A stretch of 64,000 nt of DNA from an uncultured Arachnia sp. (GTDB taxonomy: Bacteria > Actinomycetota > Actinomycetes > Propionibacteriales > Propionibacteriaceae): positions 62,001-126,000 of the forward strand of contig CANMNB010000003.1 of the NCBI GenBank assembly GCA_947499145.1, given 5' to 3'. The notes under the pieces are model-generated. The model made no database searches. It was not told the origin of the DNA and saw only the letters and a program-made list of their open reading frames with translations. Below are positions 37,250 through 48,492 of this stretch, piece by piece. Made by a program: the position numbers and the translations under genes. Positions within the stretch are counted from its first letter, which is position 1. Each line of letters begins with the position of its first letter.

Positions 37250-38059
37250 TCAGCTGGCTTTGTCCTGCGCGGCCGCCTCGCGGCGTTTCCGAGCTGCCTC
37301 GACGGAGGCCTTGAGTGTCGCCATGAGATCCACGACGTCCCCTTCGGGTCGCGTCCGATCCTCGCTCTCGGGCATCGGGGTGCCGGCCAGCTTGGCCTCC
37401 ACCACCTCCGTCAGCGCCTCGCGGTAGCTGTCGGTGAACGCGTCGGGGTCGAAGGATCCCTCGAGTTGGGCAATCAGCAGGTTGGCCATCTCAAGCTCCG
37501 CGTCGGAGACCGTGACGTCCTCCGACGGGCGTGCGAAGTCTCCCTCCCTCAATTCGTCCGGCCAGTACATCGTGTGCAGCAGGAGCAGGTCGTCCTTGGG
37601 CCGCACGAGGGCGAGGGACTCACGGTTTCGCAGGGCAACCTTCACCACTGCCACCTTGTCCTGCTTCTGCAGGGCCTCGCGGAGCAACACGTAGGGCTTC
37701 ATCCCCGTCGACTGCGGCTCCAGGAAGTAGGACTTCTGGAGATAGCTCTCGTCGATCTCGTCCGCGTCCACGAACTGGACGACGTCCACGGTCTTCAGGC
37801 TCGTGAGCGGGAGCGCGTCGAAGTCCTCGTCCGTCAGGACCGCCATCCGCCCGTCAGCGGCCTCGAAACCCTTGGCGATGTCCTCCCACTGCAGGACCTG
37901 GCCGCAGACCTCGCACACGCGCTGGTAGCGGACCCGGCCGCCGTCGGCCTGGTGGACCTGGCGAAACGAGACGTCGTTGTCCTGGGTGGCGCCGTACAGC
38001 TTCACGGGGATGGTCACGAGGCCGAACGAGATCGACCCGTTCCAGATGGCCCTGGGCAT
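37250..38059 (-). CDS. ku: Ku protein, non-homologous end joining
   Basis: Bacterial Ku is a homodimer that encircles broken DNA ends and recruits LigD. The 269-residue protein starts MPRAIWNGSISFGLVTIPVK and has the conserved core with RVRYQRVCEVCG, SYFLEPQ, LHTMYWPDELRE and a lysine- and glutamate-rich C-terminal helix (ASVEAARKRREAAAQDKAS), the extension that recruits LigD and threads along DNA. AAGGAGCACC precedes the ATG at 38059. No ligD gene is in the window. Together with AdnAB, 6-9 kb away, it supplies the two competing ways of handling a double-strand break. Confidence 0.95.
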   Translation of the reverse strand: MPRAIWNGSISFGLVTIPVKLYGATQDNDVSFRQVHQADGGRVRYQRVCEVCGQVLQWEDIAKGFEAADGRMAVLTDEDFDALPLTSLKTVDVVQFVDADEIDESYLQKSYFLEPQSTGMKPYVLLREALQKQDKVAVVKVALRNRESLALVRPKDDLLLLHTMYWPDELREGDFARPSEDVTVSDAELEMANLLIAQLEGSFDPDAFTDSYREALTEVVEAKLAGTPMPESEDRTRPEGDVVDLMATLKASVEAARKRREAAAQDKAS

Positions 38060-38142
38060 GGGTGCTCCTTCCGTTGTGCGATGCCATCGTCTCACCGAGC
38101 GGGTCCGGCACATCGACGTCACCTTAGATCACGAGTGGGTAA

Positions 38143-38155
38143 CGATCAGAGATCG
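38143..38155 (+). promoter_or_regulatory. inverted repeat upstream of the sugar ABC operon
   Basis: CGATC-AGA-GATCG is an exact 5-bp inverted repeat about 27 bases before a -10-like TAGTAT (38182-38187), so it would overlap the -35 region of the chvE promoter. A LacI-type or other regulator site is possible. Confidence 0.35.
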
Positions 38156-38269
38156 CTCTCCCGCATCGGTCCGCGACGTCCTAGTATTCGCCATGTCACA
38201 CAACAAATGGGATCGAGCGACGTCGCCCAATCCCTCCACACTCGGGGTCCGCCCCGGAAGGGAACTGTC

Positions 38270-39454
38270 ATGGCCATCACCAGACGTCACCTCCTGTTGG
38301 GAACCGTGGCCGCTTCGGCCGTCGGTGTCCTCACAGCCTGCAGCGAAGAGCGCGGGGGCACCACCGCGCCCGCCGACCCGACCACCGGGGCAGCATCTCC
38401 GGCGGAAGGCACTGAAACCACCGGGGCGACCGAGGCGCCGGCGGAGGATGTGCTCATCGGTATCGCGATGCCCACCAAGAGTTTGGAACGCTGGAACCGT
38501 GATGGCGCTCACCTGGAGGCGCTCCTCAAGGAGCGTGGCTACCGCACGAGCCTCCAGTACGCCGACAACAAGCAGGACCAGCAGAACAACCAGCTCCAGA
38601 ACATGATCAACGACGGCGCCAAGGTCCTCGTGATCGCGTCGATCGACGGCACGGCCCTGGGCCCGGTGCTGCAACAGGCCAAGGACGCCGGCACCTCCGT
38701 CATCGCCTATGACCGCCTCATCAACGGCTCCGAGCACGTCGACTACTACGCCACGTTCGACAACTACAAGGTGGGCGAGCTCCAGGGACAGTACATCCTC
38801 GACCACAAGGACGACTTCAAGAACGAGGACGGCTCGATCAACCTCGAACCCTTCGCAGGCTCTCCCGACGACAACAACGCGAAGTTCTTCTTCGCAGGAG
38901 CGTGGGACAAGGTCTCCCCCCTCGTGGAGAGTGGTGAGTTCACCGTTCCCTCGGGCAAGGCGCCGGCATCCGAGGACGAATGGACCAACATCGGCATCCC
39001 GGCGTGGAAGAGCGACACGGCCCAGGCCGAGATGGAGAACAGGCTGAACTCGTTCTACGCCGACGGGAAGAAGGTCAACATCGTCCTGTCGCCCAACGAC
39101 TCGCTCGCCCTGGGCATCCAGCAGGCCCTCGACGGCGCCGGGTACACGCCGGGTGAGGACTGGCCCCTGGTGACCGGCCAGGATGCTGACTTGGCCAACG
39201 TCAAGAACATGCTCCAGGACAAGCAGGCGATGACGGTGTGGAAGGACACTCGCAAGCTCGGTGATCAGGTGGCAGCGATGATCGTGCAGGTGATCGACGG
39301 GGACGAGGTGGAGGTCAACGACACCGAAACCTACGACAACGGCGTGAAGGTGGTTCCCACCTACCTCCTCGAACCCGAGGTCGTCACCAAGGACGCGGTG
39401 GAGGAGAAGCTGGTGGAATCCGAGTTCTACTCCGCATCCGACTTGGGTCTGTGA
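38270..39454 (+). CDS. sugar ABC transporter substrate-binding lipoprotein (ChvE type)
   Basis: A 394-residue exported lipoprotein: signal peptide with RR near the start (ITRRHLLLGT) and lipobox LTACS (Cys near residue 24), then a Thr/Pro/Ala-rich linker to about residue 60 and a periplasmic-binding-protein type 1 domain (IGIAMPTKSLERWNRDG, NMINDGAKVLVIASIDGTAL, AYDRLINGSEHVDYYATFDN). It binds a monosaccharide, probably xylose, glucose, galactose or arabinose as in ChvE/GguAB systems. Start at 38270 after GGAAGGGAAC. First gene of a three-gene operon with gguA and gguB. Confidence 0.92.
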   Translation: MAITRRHLLLGTVAASAVGVLTACSEERGGTTAPADPTTGAASPAEGTETTGATEAPAEDVLIGIAMPTKSLERWNRDGAHLEALLKERGYRTSLQYADNKQDQQNNQLQNMINDGAKVLVIASIDGTALGPVLQQAKDAGTSVIAYDRLINGSEHVDYYATFDNYKVGELQGQYILDHKDDFKNEDGSINLEPFAGSPDDNNAKFFFAGAWDKVSPLVESGEFTVPSGKAPASEDEWTNIGIPAWKSDTAQAEMENRLNSFYADGKKVNIVLSPNDSLALGIQQALDGAGYTPGEDWPLVTGQDADLANVKNMLQDKQAMTVWKDTRKLGDQVAAMIVQVIDGDEVEVNDTETYDNGVKVVPTYLLEPEVVTKDAVEEKLVESEFYSASDLGL

Positions 39455-39463
39455 CACTGGGCC

Positions 39464-41029
39464 ATGGACAACGCGACTCCAGTGGGCGACAAGGACCCGG
39501 CGCTGCTCGAAATGCGGGACATCGTCAAACGTTTCGGGCCCGTCACGGCACTGGAGGGCGTGTCCATCGCCGTTCGCAGGGGGGAGATCCACGCCATCTG
39601 CGGCGAGAACGGAGCCGGGAAATCCACGTTGATGAAGGTGCTCTCCGGTCTCTACCCGCATGGCACCTACGAGGGCGAGATCGACTACGAGGGTGAGCAG
39701 GTCCACTTCAGGACGCTCAAGGACAGCGAGTCCAAGGGCATCGTGATCATCCACCAGGAGCTGGCCCTGTCGCCCTACCTGTCGATCGCCGAGAACATCT
39801 TCCTCGGCAACGAGCAATCACGCAATGGCGTGGTGAACTGGCGGGCAACTCACGCCGGAGCCGCTGAACTGCTGCAGCGCGTCGGTCTGCGGGAACCGAC
39901 GACCACGCGCGTCAGCGACCTCGGCGTGGGCAAGCAGCAACTCGTGGAGATCGCCAAGGCGCTGTCGAAGGATGTCAAGCTGCTGATCCTCGACGAGCCG
40001 ACTGCTGCCCTCAACGACGATGATTCAGCGCACCTGCTCTCCCTCATGCGCATGCTCCAGTCCGAGGGCGTCACCCAGATCATCATCAGCCACAAGCTGA
40101 ACGAGATCATGGCGATCGCTGACTCGATCACGGTCATCCGGGACGGATCGGTGGTGGAGACCATGGACATGCACGGGCCGGAGCCCGTCACGGAGGAGCG
40201 GATCATCCGGGCCATGGTGGGACGACCCTTGGACCATCGGTTCCCACCGCGGGAACCCGTCATCGGTGACGAGATCTTCCGGATCGAGGACTGGACCGTC
40301 CACCACCCCTCGCACCCCGATCGAATCGTCGTGGACGGCGCCACCCTCAGCGTCGCCGAGGGAGAGATCGTGGGTATCGCCGGCCTGATGGGGGCTGGCC
40401 GGACCGAGCTCGCCATGAGCCTCTTCGGCCGCCAGTACGGGACCAACATCTCCGGTCGCGCCTTCAAACGAGGTCAGGAGATCCACCCCGACACGGTGCA
40501 ACGGGCCATCCAGAGCGGGCTCGCGTACGTGAGCGAGGACCGCAAGCGCTTCGGCCTGAACCTGATCGCCGAGATCCGGCACAACATCACCGCAGCAGCG
40601 CTGGGGAAGATCAGTCGCCGAGGCGTCCTCGACAAAGGACGCGAGACGCGCGTGGCGCAGGACTACCGCGACCAGATGCGCATCCGAACCTCGACGGTGC
40701 AGGCGCCCGTCGGCCAGCTGTCCGGTGGGAACCAACAGAAGGTCGCGCTCAGCAAGTGGATGTTCTCCGACCCGGACGTCCTGATACTCGACGAACCGAC
40801 CCGCGGCATCGACGTCGGTGCGAAGTACGAGATCTACACCATCGTCCACGCGTTGGCGGCACAGGGCCGGGGTGTGATCGTGATCTCATCCGAACTGCCC
40901 GAACTACTCGGCCTCTGCGACCGGATCTACACCCTGAGCGAAGGCCGCATCACGGGGATGCAGCACCGCGAGGAAGCAACCCAGGAATCACTCATGCGAC
41001 TCATGACGCTGGAAAGGGCACAACGATGA
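39464..41029 (+). CDS. sugar ABC transporter ATP-binding protein (GguA/MmsA type)
   Basis: A 521-residue protein with two fused ABC cassettes. The first has Walker [10 protein letters not shown] (about residues 47-55), signature [16 protein letters not shown] (a VGKQQ variant) and Walker [12 protein letters not shown]. The second has a degenerate Walker A ([10 protein letters not shown]), signature [14 protein letters not shown] and Walker [13 protein letters not shown]. This layout is typical of monosaccharide importers of the RbsA/XylG class. It begins 9 bases after the binding protein and overlaps the permease start by 4 bases (ATGA). Confidence 0.94.
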   Translation: MDNATPVGDKDPALLEMRDIVKRFGPVTALEGVSIAVRRGEIHAICGENGAGKSTLMKVLSGLYPHGTYEGEIDYEGEQVHFRTLKDSESKGIVIIHQELALSPYLSIAENIFLGNEQSRNGVVNWRATHAGAAELLQRVGLREPTTTRVSDLGVGKQQLVEIAKALSKDVKLLILDEPTAALNDDDSAHLLSLMRMLQSEGVTQIIISHKLNEIMAIADSITVIRDGSVVETMDMHGPEPVTEERIIRAMVGRPLDHRFPPREPVIGDEIFRIEDWTVHHPSHPDRIVVDGATLSVAEGEIVGIAGLMGAGRTELAMSLFGRQYGTNISGRAFKRGQEIHPDTVQRAIQSGLAYVSEDRKRFGLNLIAEIRHNITAAALGKISRRGVLDKGRETRVAQDYRDQMRIRTSTVQAPVGQLSGGNQQKVALSKWMFSDPDVLILDEPTRGIDVGAKYEIYTIVHALAAQGRGVIVISSELPELLGLCDRIYTLSEGRITGMQHREEATQESLMRLMTLERAQR

Positions 41030-42249
41030 CACAAGGGACAGCCGCCGCCGCGTCCGCCGGGACCCCGACAACCCCTCCCCGTCGATTCGCCGGACTCGCC
41101 GGCGGTGCACGGCAGTACGGGATCGTCGCGGCGCTGGTACTCATCGTCCTGTTCTTCCAGATCATGACGGATGGGCGCATCCTGCAGCCGAACAACGTCA
41201 CGAGCCTGATCCAGCAGAACGCCTACGTCCTCATCCTCGCCGTGGGGATGCTCATGATCATCGTCGCGGGCCACATCGACCTCTCCGTGGGATCCGTGGT
41301 CGCCACCGTCGGCGGCGTCATCGGAATCCTGCTGACCGACCTCAACTGGAATCCCTGGGTGGTCGTCGTCGTGGCGCTCCTCATCGGTGCCCTGATCGGC
41401 GCCTGGCAGGGCTTCTGGGTGGCATTCATCGGGGTGCCGGCATTCATCGTGACCCTGGCCGGCATGCTCATCTTCCGGGGGGTGGCCCTCGTCCTCGTGG
41501 CCTACACGAGAGCCGGCTTCCCGGGCCAGTTCCTGGACATCGCCGGGGCCGGGGTGGCCGGGACCGTGGGCTTTGTCGGCCAACTGGACGCCTTCACCCT
41601 GATCGCAGGCCTGATCGGTATCGGCGGCATCGTCGTGATGTCCCTCAGGAACCGCCGCCTGCAGGCACGCCACGGGGTGGCCTCCGAGCCCACGGGGCTC
41701 TTCATCGGACGCCTGCTGCTGATCTCGGTCCTGCTCGCGGTCGTCACCTACTGGGTGGCCCTGAGCGCACTCGGACTCCCCTACGTCCTGATCATCGTCG
41801 GCGTCGTGATCGTCGCCTACGCATGGCTGATGGGCAACACCGTCTTTGGCCGCCACATCTACGCCATCGGTGGCAACCTGGCAGCAGCCAAGCTCTCGGG
41901 CGTGAACACCCGGCGCGTGAACTTCTGGCTGTTCGTCAACATGGGCTTCCTCTGCGGATTGGCGGCAATCGTCGTGACGTCCCGCGCCGGAGCCGCGCTG
42001 GCGGCCGCCGGCCAGAACTACGAACTCGACGCCATCGCGGCCTGTTTCATCGGTGGCGCCGCGGTGACGGGTGGAATCGGTCGGGTCTTCGGTGCGATCG
42101 TCGGCGCCCTCATCATGGGCGTTCTCAACATGGGCCTGTCCATCATGGGCGTGGACCCCTCGTGGCAGTTCATCATCAAGGGGCTCGTCCTGCTGCTCGC
42201 CGTTGCCTTCGACCTCATCAACAAGCTGCGGTCAGGCCAGCGGGCCTGA
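41026..42249 (+). CDS. sugar ABC transporter permease (GguB/MmsB type)
   Basis: A 407-residue inner-membrane permease of the RbsC/XylH family with about ten membrane segments. Characteristic parts: [20 protein letters not shown] near residue 85, [17 protein letters not shown] near residue 135, the cytoplasmic coupling region with [20 protein letters not shown] near residue 280, and [20 protein letters not shown] near residue 345. It completes the importer with the two upstream genes and is coupled to gguA (ATGA). Its end overlaps the convergent DUF6912-like gene by 18 bases. No sugar kinase or regulator is adjacent. Confidence 0.94.
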   Translation: MTQGTAAAASAGTPTTPPRRFAGLAGGARQYGIVAALVLIVLFFQIMTDGRILQPNNVTSLIQQNAYVLILAVGMLMIIVAGHIDLSVGSVVATVGGVIGILLTDLNWNPWVVVVVALLIGALIGAWQGFWVAFIGVPAFIVTLAGMLIFRGVALVLVAYTRAGFPGQFLDIAGAGVAGTVGFVGQLDAFTLIAGLIGIGGIVVMSLRNRRLQARHGVASEPTGLFIGRLLLISVLLAVVTYWVALSALGLPYVLIIVGVVIVAYAWLMGNTVFGRHIYAIGGNLAAAKLSGVNTRRVNFWLFVNMGFLCGLAAIVVTSRAGAALAAAGQNYELDAIAACFIGGAAVTGGIGRVFGAIVGALIMGVLNMGLSIMGVDPSWQFIIKGLVLLLAVAFDLINKLRSGQRA

Positions 42250-42714
42250 CCCCCTGCGGTACTCCTCCACGTCGTTCCAGAGCAGGTCGGACTCGTGGAG
42301 GAGCCGCTGCACCTCGGGGAAATCCCAGGCGGTGTCGATGTCCAGGTCCTTTGCCGCAGCCGCAGCGTCGGACGAGTCCACCCCCGGAGCCTCGCAGAAC
42401 CACGCAGTGATGGCCTGAGCGGGGACGCGCGACACGTTGACCCCGCCATTGTCCGGGTCAGCCCCGAGACCCACGACGGACGTCGGGACGTCGGCCACCA
42501 GCACGAGTCGTTCACCGTAACGGGACAGTGCGGCGATCGACGCCAGCACGAGGGCTGCATACTCGGCGTCCTCGGCCTGGGCGGGGGTGTACCCGAGTGC
42601 CTCGAGCAGTTCGTCGGTGACGGTGTGTGCCGGGCGGTCGGTCAGTTCGACCCCGCCCGTCATGGTCTCCAGCTCGGAGCGGGAAACGGGGACGAAGACG
42701 AGTTGGCGTTCCAC
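42232..42714 (-). CDS. conserved hypothetical protein, DUF6912-like
   Basis: A 160-residue cytoplasmic protein with no signal peptide or known motif. It starts MERQLVFVPVSRSELETM, has an acidic middle with EDAEYAALVLASIAALSRYG, and ends in DFPEVQRLLHESDLLWNDVEE. This looks like the actinobacterial DUF6912 family, but I am not certain. The start is GTG 42714, with a -10 box TAGGCT 7 bases upstream and no ribosome site, so it is probably translated from a leaderless mRNA. It diverges from the lipoprotein gene. Confidence 0.6.
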   Translation of the reverse strand: MERQLVFVPVSRSELETMTGGVELTDRPAHTVTDELLEALGYTPAQAEDAEYAALVLASIAALSRYGERLVLVADVPTSVVGLGADPDNGGVNVSRVPAQAITAWFCEAPGVDSSDAAAAAKDLDIDTAWDFPEVQRLLHESDLLWNDVEEYRRGSGPLA

Positions 42715-42721
42715 GGGAACC

Positions 42722-42727
42722 AGCCTA
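42722..42727 (-). promoter_or_regulatory. -10 box of the DUF6912-like gene, leaderless spacing
   Basis: TAGGCT on the minus strand ends 7 bases before the GTG start at 42714. Confidence 0.45.
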
Positions 42728-42764
42728 CGTTGGATCCATCGTCTTTCCCTGGATGAGGAGCGTC

Positions 42765-43106
42765 ATGTCCGTGACACGTCGGGTCGTGTTGGCTGCCTTG
42801 CTCGCCGCTGCCGTCACGGGCTCGGGCTGCGCCGCCGGGAGCGCTCCTCCGACTGACATCGACCTCGTCGTCACGTCCGAGGGACCGGATGCCACACGGA
42901 CCGTCGAGGTGCCCCTCGGGTCACGGGTCACGATCGCCGTGGACGCCCGGATCGATGACATCCTCCACGTGCACGGCTACGAGATCGAGACCCCGCTGCA
43001 GGCGGGGGGATCCGAGACGGTCAGCTTCGACGCCACCATGTCCGGGGCCTACGAGGTGGAGACCCACTCGAATTCCGCCATCTGGCTGAAGCTGGTCGTT
43101 CGGTGA
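42765..43106 (+). CDS. small lipoprotein with cupredoxin-like fold
   Basis: A 113-residue protein with a signal peptide (RRVVLAALLAAAVTGSGC) and lipobox Cys near residue 24. After it comes a beta-rich domain (VEVPLGSRVTIAVDAR, ILHVHGYEIETPLQAGG, ETVSFDATMSGAYEVETHSN) that reads like a cupredoxin sandwich. The classic copper ligands are incomplete: histidines remain in HVHGY and ETHSN but there is no Cys-x-His-x-Met loop. Start at 42765 after GAGGAG. It overlaps the next, polytopic membrane gene by 4 bases (GTGA), so the two probably work together. Function unknown. Confidence 0.75.
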   Translation: MSVTRRVVLAALLAAAVTGSGCAAGSAPPTDIDLVVTSEGPDATRTVEVPLGSRVTIAVDARIDDILHVHGYEIETPLQAGGSETVSFDATMSGAYEVETHSNSAIWLKLVVR

Positions 43107-44386
43107 CACCCCTGCACGGGATCGCCTCCCGTGACGACCTGCCGCTCCCCTTTCCCCTGGTCGTCACCGGGGCTGCACTCGCACTCGTCGCCACCTTCTG
43201 GATAGTGGCTTTTGCCTGGCGCCAGCCACGGCTGCTCAACCTGCAGGGCCATCCGCTCCCGCGACTCACCTCCTTCGTCGACCACCCCGCGACATCGCGC
43301 GGTCTGCGCGTGGTGGCGATGCTTCTCTGGGGGGTCGCTGCCCTGGCGCTCGTCTTCGGGGCCGACCGCATCGACAACCCGGTCTTCGGCTTCGTGTTCG
43401 TTTGGCTGTGGGTCGGGCTGGTACCCGTCTCGCTGCTGATGGGAGGGATCTACCGCCGGGCCAATCCCCTGCGCGCGCTGCTGCGGATGACCGGCGCCAC
43501 GGCTCCGGCTCCCCTGCACCAGACCTCCTCCCGGCTCCCGGCCGCCGGAGCGCTACTGGTCTTCCTCTACCTCGAACTCGTGGAGCCGGAGGCACTCACA
43601 CTGCCGGTGCTCCGCGGTTTCGTCGCGCTGTGGCTGGCCTGGGTGATCGGCGGCACCCTTCTGAAGGGGCCGCGCTGGATCGCCAAGGCCGATCCGTTCG
43701 AAGCCTTCGCCGCCACCGTCGCGCGACTCTCCCCGTGGCAGAGGAACGCCGACGGCACCCTCCTGTTCGTCAGTCCACTGCGCAATCTGGGTGCCTGGGC
43801 GGTACCCCGCGACTTGGCCCCGCTCGCCGCGGTCCTGCTGGGCGGCACTCTCTTCGACGCCGTCTCCGCCTCGGCTTGGTGGGTGCGGTCGACCCAGGGG
43901 CTGGCTGTCGATCCCCGTCTGCTGGGGATCACAGGGCTCACGGTGACCGTTGCCGCGGTCTACCTGGTCTTCAGCGCCGCGGCCGCGCCCCTGCGGCCCA
44001 CCGGAGGGTCACATCGCGCCACGGTCGACTCCCTGGCGCCGGGCCTGCTTCCTCTGGTGGCCGGCTACTTCCTGGCTCACTACGCCACGATGCTCTACCT
44101 CGAAGGACAGCGCACGGCCATCAGGTTCGCGGACCCCCTGGGACGGGGGTGGGACCTGTTGGGCATGGCCGAGGCCGCCCCCGACACGACGCTCTTGGCC
44201 TACCCGATGGTGATCGCCGTCGGCCAGGTGCTGGCGATCGTCGCAGGCCACGTCGCCGGCGCGCTGGTGACCCATGACATCGCACTCAGGCTGGATCCGG
44301 ACCACGCGGTCCGAGCCCAGGTGCCCCTGTTGGCCGTGATGGTCGTGCTGACCGTGGGCGGGCTCCTCTCCATGTTCGGCACCTGA
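43103..44386 (+). CDS. polytopic membrane protein of unknown function
   Basis: A 427-residue protein with about ten to eleven hydrophobic segments, for example residues 18-37 (LVVTGAALALVATFWIVAF) and 71-90, and others through residue 420. Polar loops hold charged histidines (FVDHPATSR near residue 55, GHVAGALVTHD near residue 385). No ABC, MFS or other transporter signature is recognised. It is translationally coupled (GTGA) to the lipoprotein at 42765, so the pair may be a membrane system for a metal or small ligand; that is inference. Related actinobacterial proteins exist as far as I recall, without an established role. Confidence 0.7.
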   Translation: MTPLHGIASRDDLPLPFPLVVTGAALALVATFWIVAFAWRQPRLLNLQGHPLPRLTSFVDHPATSRGLRVVAMLLWGVAALALVFGADRIDNPVFGFVFVWLWVGLVPVSLLMGGIYRRANPLRALLRMTGATAPAPLHQTSSRLPAAGALLVFLYLELVEPEALTLPVLRGFVALWLAWVIGGTLLKGPRWIAKADPFEAFAATVARLSPWQRNADGTLLFVSPLRNLGAWAVPRDLAPLAAVLLGGTLFDAVSASAWWVRSTQGLAVDPRLLGITGLTVTVAAVYLVFSAAAAPLRPTGGSHRATVDSLAPGLLPLVAGYFLAHYATMLYLEGQRTAIRFADPLGRGWDLLGMAEAAPDTTLLAYPMVIAVGQVLAIVAGHVAGALVTHDIALRLDPDHAVRAQVPLLAVMVVLTVGGLLSMFGT

Positions 44387-44397
44387 CGCCTCCAGTT

Positions 44398-44466
44398 GTT
44401 GTCCGACGTCGCGGGATTGTTGTCCGAGTAACGGCGACGTTGTCGGCGCCGGACCCATGTTGTCGG
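44398..44466 (+). repeat. four phased GTTGTCSG direct repeats
   Basis: GTTGTCCG at 44398 and 44419, and GTTGTCGG at 44439 and 44459, are spaced 21, 20 and 20 bases, about two helical turns, in the 130-base gap before the Rv3235-family gene. The array ends about 38 bases before the -10 box of that gene, which suits a regulator-binding region. Confidence 0.6.
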
Positions 44467-44504
44467 CCCCGGGCACCGGTCTACCGATCACCGCCACGGA
44501 CTCC

Positions 44505-44510
44505 TAGCGT
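44505..44510 (+). promoter_or_regulatory. -10 box of the Rv3235-family gene, leaderless spacing
   Basis: TAGCGT ends 6 bases before ATG 44517. Confidence 0.4.
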
Positions 44511-44516
44511 CAGGGC

Positions 44517-44882
44517 ATGCCAACCGCCACCCGCTCCCGCCCCTGCCCGACCAACCAGGCCCCAGCCCCTCCAATCATGGCGGTCCACGACGCCTCGCGC
44601 CTTGTGCGGATCATGCTGGAAGCCCTGATAGGACGCCGGGCGCTGCACCAGGTCAGGGAGCGGATGCAGACCCCAGCCCTGCTCCAGCTCACCGCCTACG
44701 TGGACACCGGGAGGTTGTCGAGGGCCGTGCCGGGTCGGATTCGGCTGCAGATGCCAAGTCCACGAGCGGTCGAGGCGGTGAGCCTGTTGCGCGTCGGACC
44801 GCGATGGCTCGTGTGCACCCTCAGGCTCGATCGGGGGGAGTCGCGGTGGCAGTGCTCGAGCATCGATGTGCTCGGCCTCTGA
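44517..44882 (+). CDS. Rv3235-family protein
   Basis: A 121-residue protein with a disordered N-terminus (residues 1-25) and an alpha/beta domain with ASRLVRIMLEALIGRRAL and LLRVGPRWLVCTLRL. This is the family of Rv3235, which sits near secA1 in mycobacteria; some relatives carry similar RVRR-type arginine patches. Function unknown. No good ribosome site precedes the ATG; a -10 box 6 bases away suggests a leaderless transcript. Its stop touches the end of the convergent secA gene. The upstream gap carries the four GTTGTCSG repeats. Confidence 0.78.
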   Translation: MPTATRSRPCPTNQAPAPPIMAVHDASRLVRIMLEALIGRRALHQVRERMQTPALLQLTAYVDTGRLSRAVPGRIRLQMPSPRAVEAVSLLRVGPRWLVCTLRLDRGESRWQCSSIDVLGL

Positions 44883-47645
<2,763 letters not shown>

Positions 47646-47737
47646 GTCGTCCAGACCCTTCGCCGTCGTTGTCCGCTGTCGAACCGTCTGCCATCCTATC
47701 GTCGGCCCGGCAGTGTCGAAAACTGTTCCGGCATGAT

Positions 47738-47771
47738 GCCGGGGCGCCGCCCAGGTGGACGACGCCCCGGC
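47738..47771 (-). terminator. hairpin terminator after hpf
   Basis: GCCGGGGCG and CGCCCCGGC form a perfect 9-bp stem just past the hpf stop. A T-run (TTTT at 47720-47723 in transcript sense) follows at some distance. It separates hpf from secA. Confidence 0.65.
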
Positions 47772-47779
47772 GGGACGGA

Positions 47780-48385
47780 TCAGGCGCTCTGGCCGACGTT
47801 CAAGTGGATCACGCCGTAGTTGTACGCCTTCCGCCGGTAGACGACGGAAGGCCTGCCGCTCTCCGCGTCCTGGTAGAGGAAGAAGTCGTGACCGACGAGC
47901 TCCATCTCGTCCAGCGCCTGCGCCAGGGTGAGGGGCTGCGCGTCGAACTCCTTCTCGCGCACCACGAGCGGACCGTCTCCCTCGATGACGAGTCCGGCAA
48001 CCTCCTGCCGTGTCTCGTCGTCCCCGGTCCCATTGGATTCGGGGCTGGGCTCGTTGAACGGCACGGTGCCGCGCAGGTCGCGATGGGTCTTCCGGCGATC
48101 GGCAGCCTTTCGCAGCTGTGTCTTCAACCGGTCGAAGGCCTGGTCAAAGGCGGCGTACTTGTCGTTGGCCCGCGCCTCCGCCCGGATGACCGGACCCTTG
48201 CTGCGCAGCGTGATCTGGACCTCGACGGCATCGGAGGGGTCCTTCGTCCCCTCGGAGGCGTGGAACTCGACCTCCACCCGGATGATGCGGTCCCTGAGCC
48301 GTTCGAGAGACGTTATGCGCTCCTGCACGAGTTCCTTCAACTCCGGCCCAACGGTGCAGTGACGACCAGTAACGACGATGTCCAT
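47780..48385 (-). CDS. hpf: ribosome hibernation-promoting factor, long form
   Basis: A 201-residue long HPF that dimerises 70S ribosomes into inactive 100S particles. The N-terminal beta-alpha-beta S30AE domain runs [20 protein letters not shown] to about residue 105, then a linker (residues about 110-140), and the C-terminal dimerisation domain ending [40 protein letters not shown] and YGVIHL. ATG 48385 follows AGGAGG. A large hairpin in the 107-base leader may control it. Matches Rv3241c. Confidence 0.94.
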   Translation of the reverse strand: MDIVVTGRHCTVGPELKELVQERITSLERLRDRIIRVEVEFHASEGTKDPSDAVEVQITLRSKGPVIRAEARANDKYAAFDQAFDRLKTQLRKAADRRKTHRDLRGTVPFNEPSPESNGTGDDETRQEVAGLVIEGDGPLVVREKEFDAQPLTLAQALDEMELVGHDFFLYQDAESGRPSVVYRRKAYNYGVIHLNVGQSA

Positions 48386-48430
48386 CGTTCCTCCTAATCC
48401 GCGTGGATCCACGCTCCCGAACAACAATCG

Positions 48431-48478
48431 ACGCCGTGGTCCCGGCCTCCCGAAGGAGCCTGGGACCGAACGGCGTCT
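48431..48478 (-). terminator. long hairpin between comF and hpf
   Basis: GACGCCGT...ACGGCGTC encloses GGTCCC...GGGACC and an inner CTCC/GGAG stem with a CGAA loop, with small mismatches. It lies 14 bases after the comF stop and 45 before the hpf start, so it may be the comF terminator or an attenuator in the hpf leader. Confidence 0.55.
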
Positions 48479-48492
48479 TCCATATCTGAACG

